From Arion vulgaris (lineage: Eukaryota; Mollusca; Gastropoda; Stylommatophora; Arionidae), in NCBI GenBank assembly GCA_020796225.1, contig CM036762.1, positions 50,570,407 through 50,634,406 on the forward strand: 64,000 bases of DNA, read 5' to 3'. This document shows positions 62,705 to 64,000 of the stretch, in pieces. The notes under the pieces are model-generated. The model was not told the DNA's origin, did no database searches, and worked only from the letters and a program-made list of their open reading frames with translations. Position numbers and translations under genes: made by a program. Numbering within the stretch: the first letter of the stretch is position 1; every line of letters begins with the position of its first letter.

Positions 62705-64000
62705 TTAAACATTGCCACTAAGATGTAAAATACGAGACAGAATCTATCGCCACTAAGATGTAAAATACGAGCCAGAATCTATCGTCACTAAGATGTAAAA
62801 TACGAGCCAGAATCTATCGTCACTAAGATGTAAAATACGAGATGAAATCTATCGTCACTAAGATGTAAAATACGAGATGAAATCTATCGTCACTAAGATG
62901 TAAAATACGAGATGAAATCTATCGCCACTAAGATGTAAAATACGAGCCAGAATCTATCGTCACTAAGATGTAAAATACGAGCCAGAATCTATCGTCATTA
63001 AGATGTAAAATACGAGCCAGAATCTATCGTCACTAAGATGTAAAATACGAGATGAAATCTATCGTCACTAAGATGTAAAATACGAGATGAAATCTATCGT
63101 CACTAAGATGTAAAATACGAGATGAAATCTATCGTCACTAAGATGTAAAATACGAGCGAGAATCTATCGTCACTAAGATGTAAAATACGAGATGAAATCT
63201 ATCGTCACTAAGATGTAAAATACGAGCCAGAATCTATCGTCACTAAGATGTAAAATACGAGCCAGAATCTATCGTCATTAAGATGTAAAATACGAGCCAG
63301 AATCTATCGTCACTAAGATGTAAAATACGAGATGAAATCTATCGTCACTAAGATGTAAAATACGAGATGAAATCTATCGTCACTAAGATGTAAAATACGA
63401 GATGAAATCTATCGTCACTAAGATGTAAAATACGAGCGAGAATCTATCGTCACTAAGATGTAAAATACGAGCCAGAATCTATCGTCACTAAGATGTAAAA
63501 TACGAGCCAGAATCTATCGTCACTAAGATGTAAAATACGAGATGAAATCTATCGTCACTAAGATGTAAAATACGAGCCAGAATCTATCGTCACTAAGATG
63601 TAAAATACGAGATGAAATCTATCGTCACTAAGATGTAAAATACGAGATGAAATCTATCGTCACTAAGATGTAAAATACGAGCCAGAATCTATCGTCATTA
63701 AGATGTAAAATACGAGCCAGAATCTATCGTCATTAAGATGTAAAATACGAGCCAGAATCTATCGTCATTAAGATGTAAAATACGAGCCAGAATCTATCGT
63801 CATTAAGATTTAAAATACGAGCCAGAATCTATCGCCACTAAGATGTAAAATACGAGCGAGAATCTATCGTCATTAAGATGTAAAATACGAGACAGAATCT
63901 ATCGTCATTACGATGTAAAATACGAGCCAGAATCTATCGTCACTTTAAAATGTAAAATACGAGCCAGAATCTATCGTCACTAAGATGTAAAATACGAGCC
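62705..64000. repeat. Minisatellite, 35-bp unit (about 37 copies), runs off the window
   Basis: CACTAAGATGTAAAATACGA followed by GCCAGAATCTATCGT. Variants GATGAAATC and GCGAGAATC, and CATTAAG, occur in partly repeated order. For example GATGAAATC triplets followed by a GCGAG unit recur near 63045-63155 and 63320-63440, suggesting a higher-order block. The right edge is not reached. Confidence 0.97.

Overview
The window looks like non-coding DNA from an invertebrate animal genome. Spliceosomal introns, several tRNA-derived SINE families, LINE debris, hAT, piggyBac and TA-target MITEs and abundant minisatellites all argue against a bacterial, viral or fungal source. The mix recalls molluscs or other spiralians, but nothing seen here fixes the species.

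The only firm gene piece is one 170-nt minus-strand exon at 2735-2904. It encodes part of a spectrin-type repeat most like the distal rod of dystrophin/utrophin. If so, the rest of the window is mainly giant intron of that gene, transcribed right to left. A second, weaker candidate at 11270-11404 (minus) looks like a short first coding exon. It ends in phase 0 at a good donor and could join the dystrophin exon in frame, as the internal-promoter exons of short dystrophin isoforms do.

Layout. 0-12 kb: SINEs, a 19-bp minisatellite beside the dystrophin exon, LINE RNase H and RT fragments, an hAT MITE (8.4 kb), a piggyBac-type MITE (9.7 kb) and a 257-bp TA-target MITE (10.9 kb). 12-15 kb: a 60-bp array, a SINE-headed LINE tail, an RT fragment and a second 257-bp MITE in opposite orientation. 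15-19.3 kb: a 78-bp satellite with a 14-unit higher-order repeat. 19.3-24 kb: a long purine-rich tract with 57-bp and 17-bp arrays. 24-34 kb: SINEs, a 57-bp array followed by a scrambled copy of its own neighbourhood, and a fold-back retroposon with a 13-bp target duplication (31.3-32.0 kb). 34-45 kb: more arrays, a 1.2-kb hAT transposon relic with perfect 8-bp target duplication (39.9-41.1 kb), and a SINE whose head has expanded into a 12-bp minisatellite (42.2-43.1 kb). 45-54 kb: 73-, 24- and 30-bp arrays, SINEs and nested LINEs. 54-64 kb: a 2.1-kb 21-bp minisatellite inside a SINE, nested LINE/SINE, 25- and 24-bp arrays, and a 35-bp array running off the right edge.

The main theme is that several minisatellites sit inside, and appear to grow from, transposable-element copies: the SINE A head, SINE B-box and internal segments, and a LINE 3' end. 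All assignments rest on reading the sequence alone; no database search was possible.
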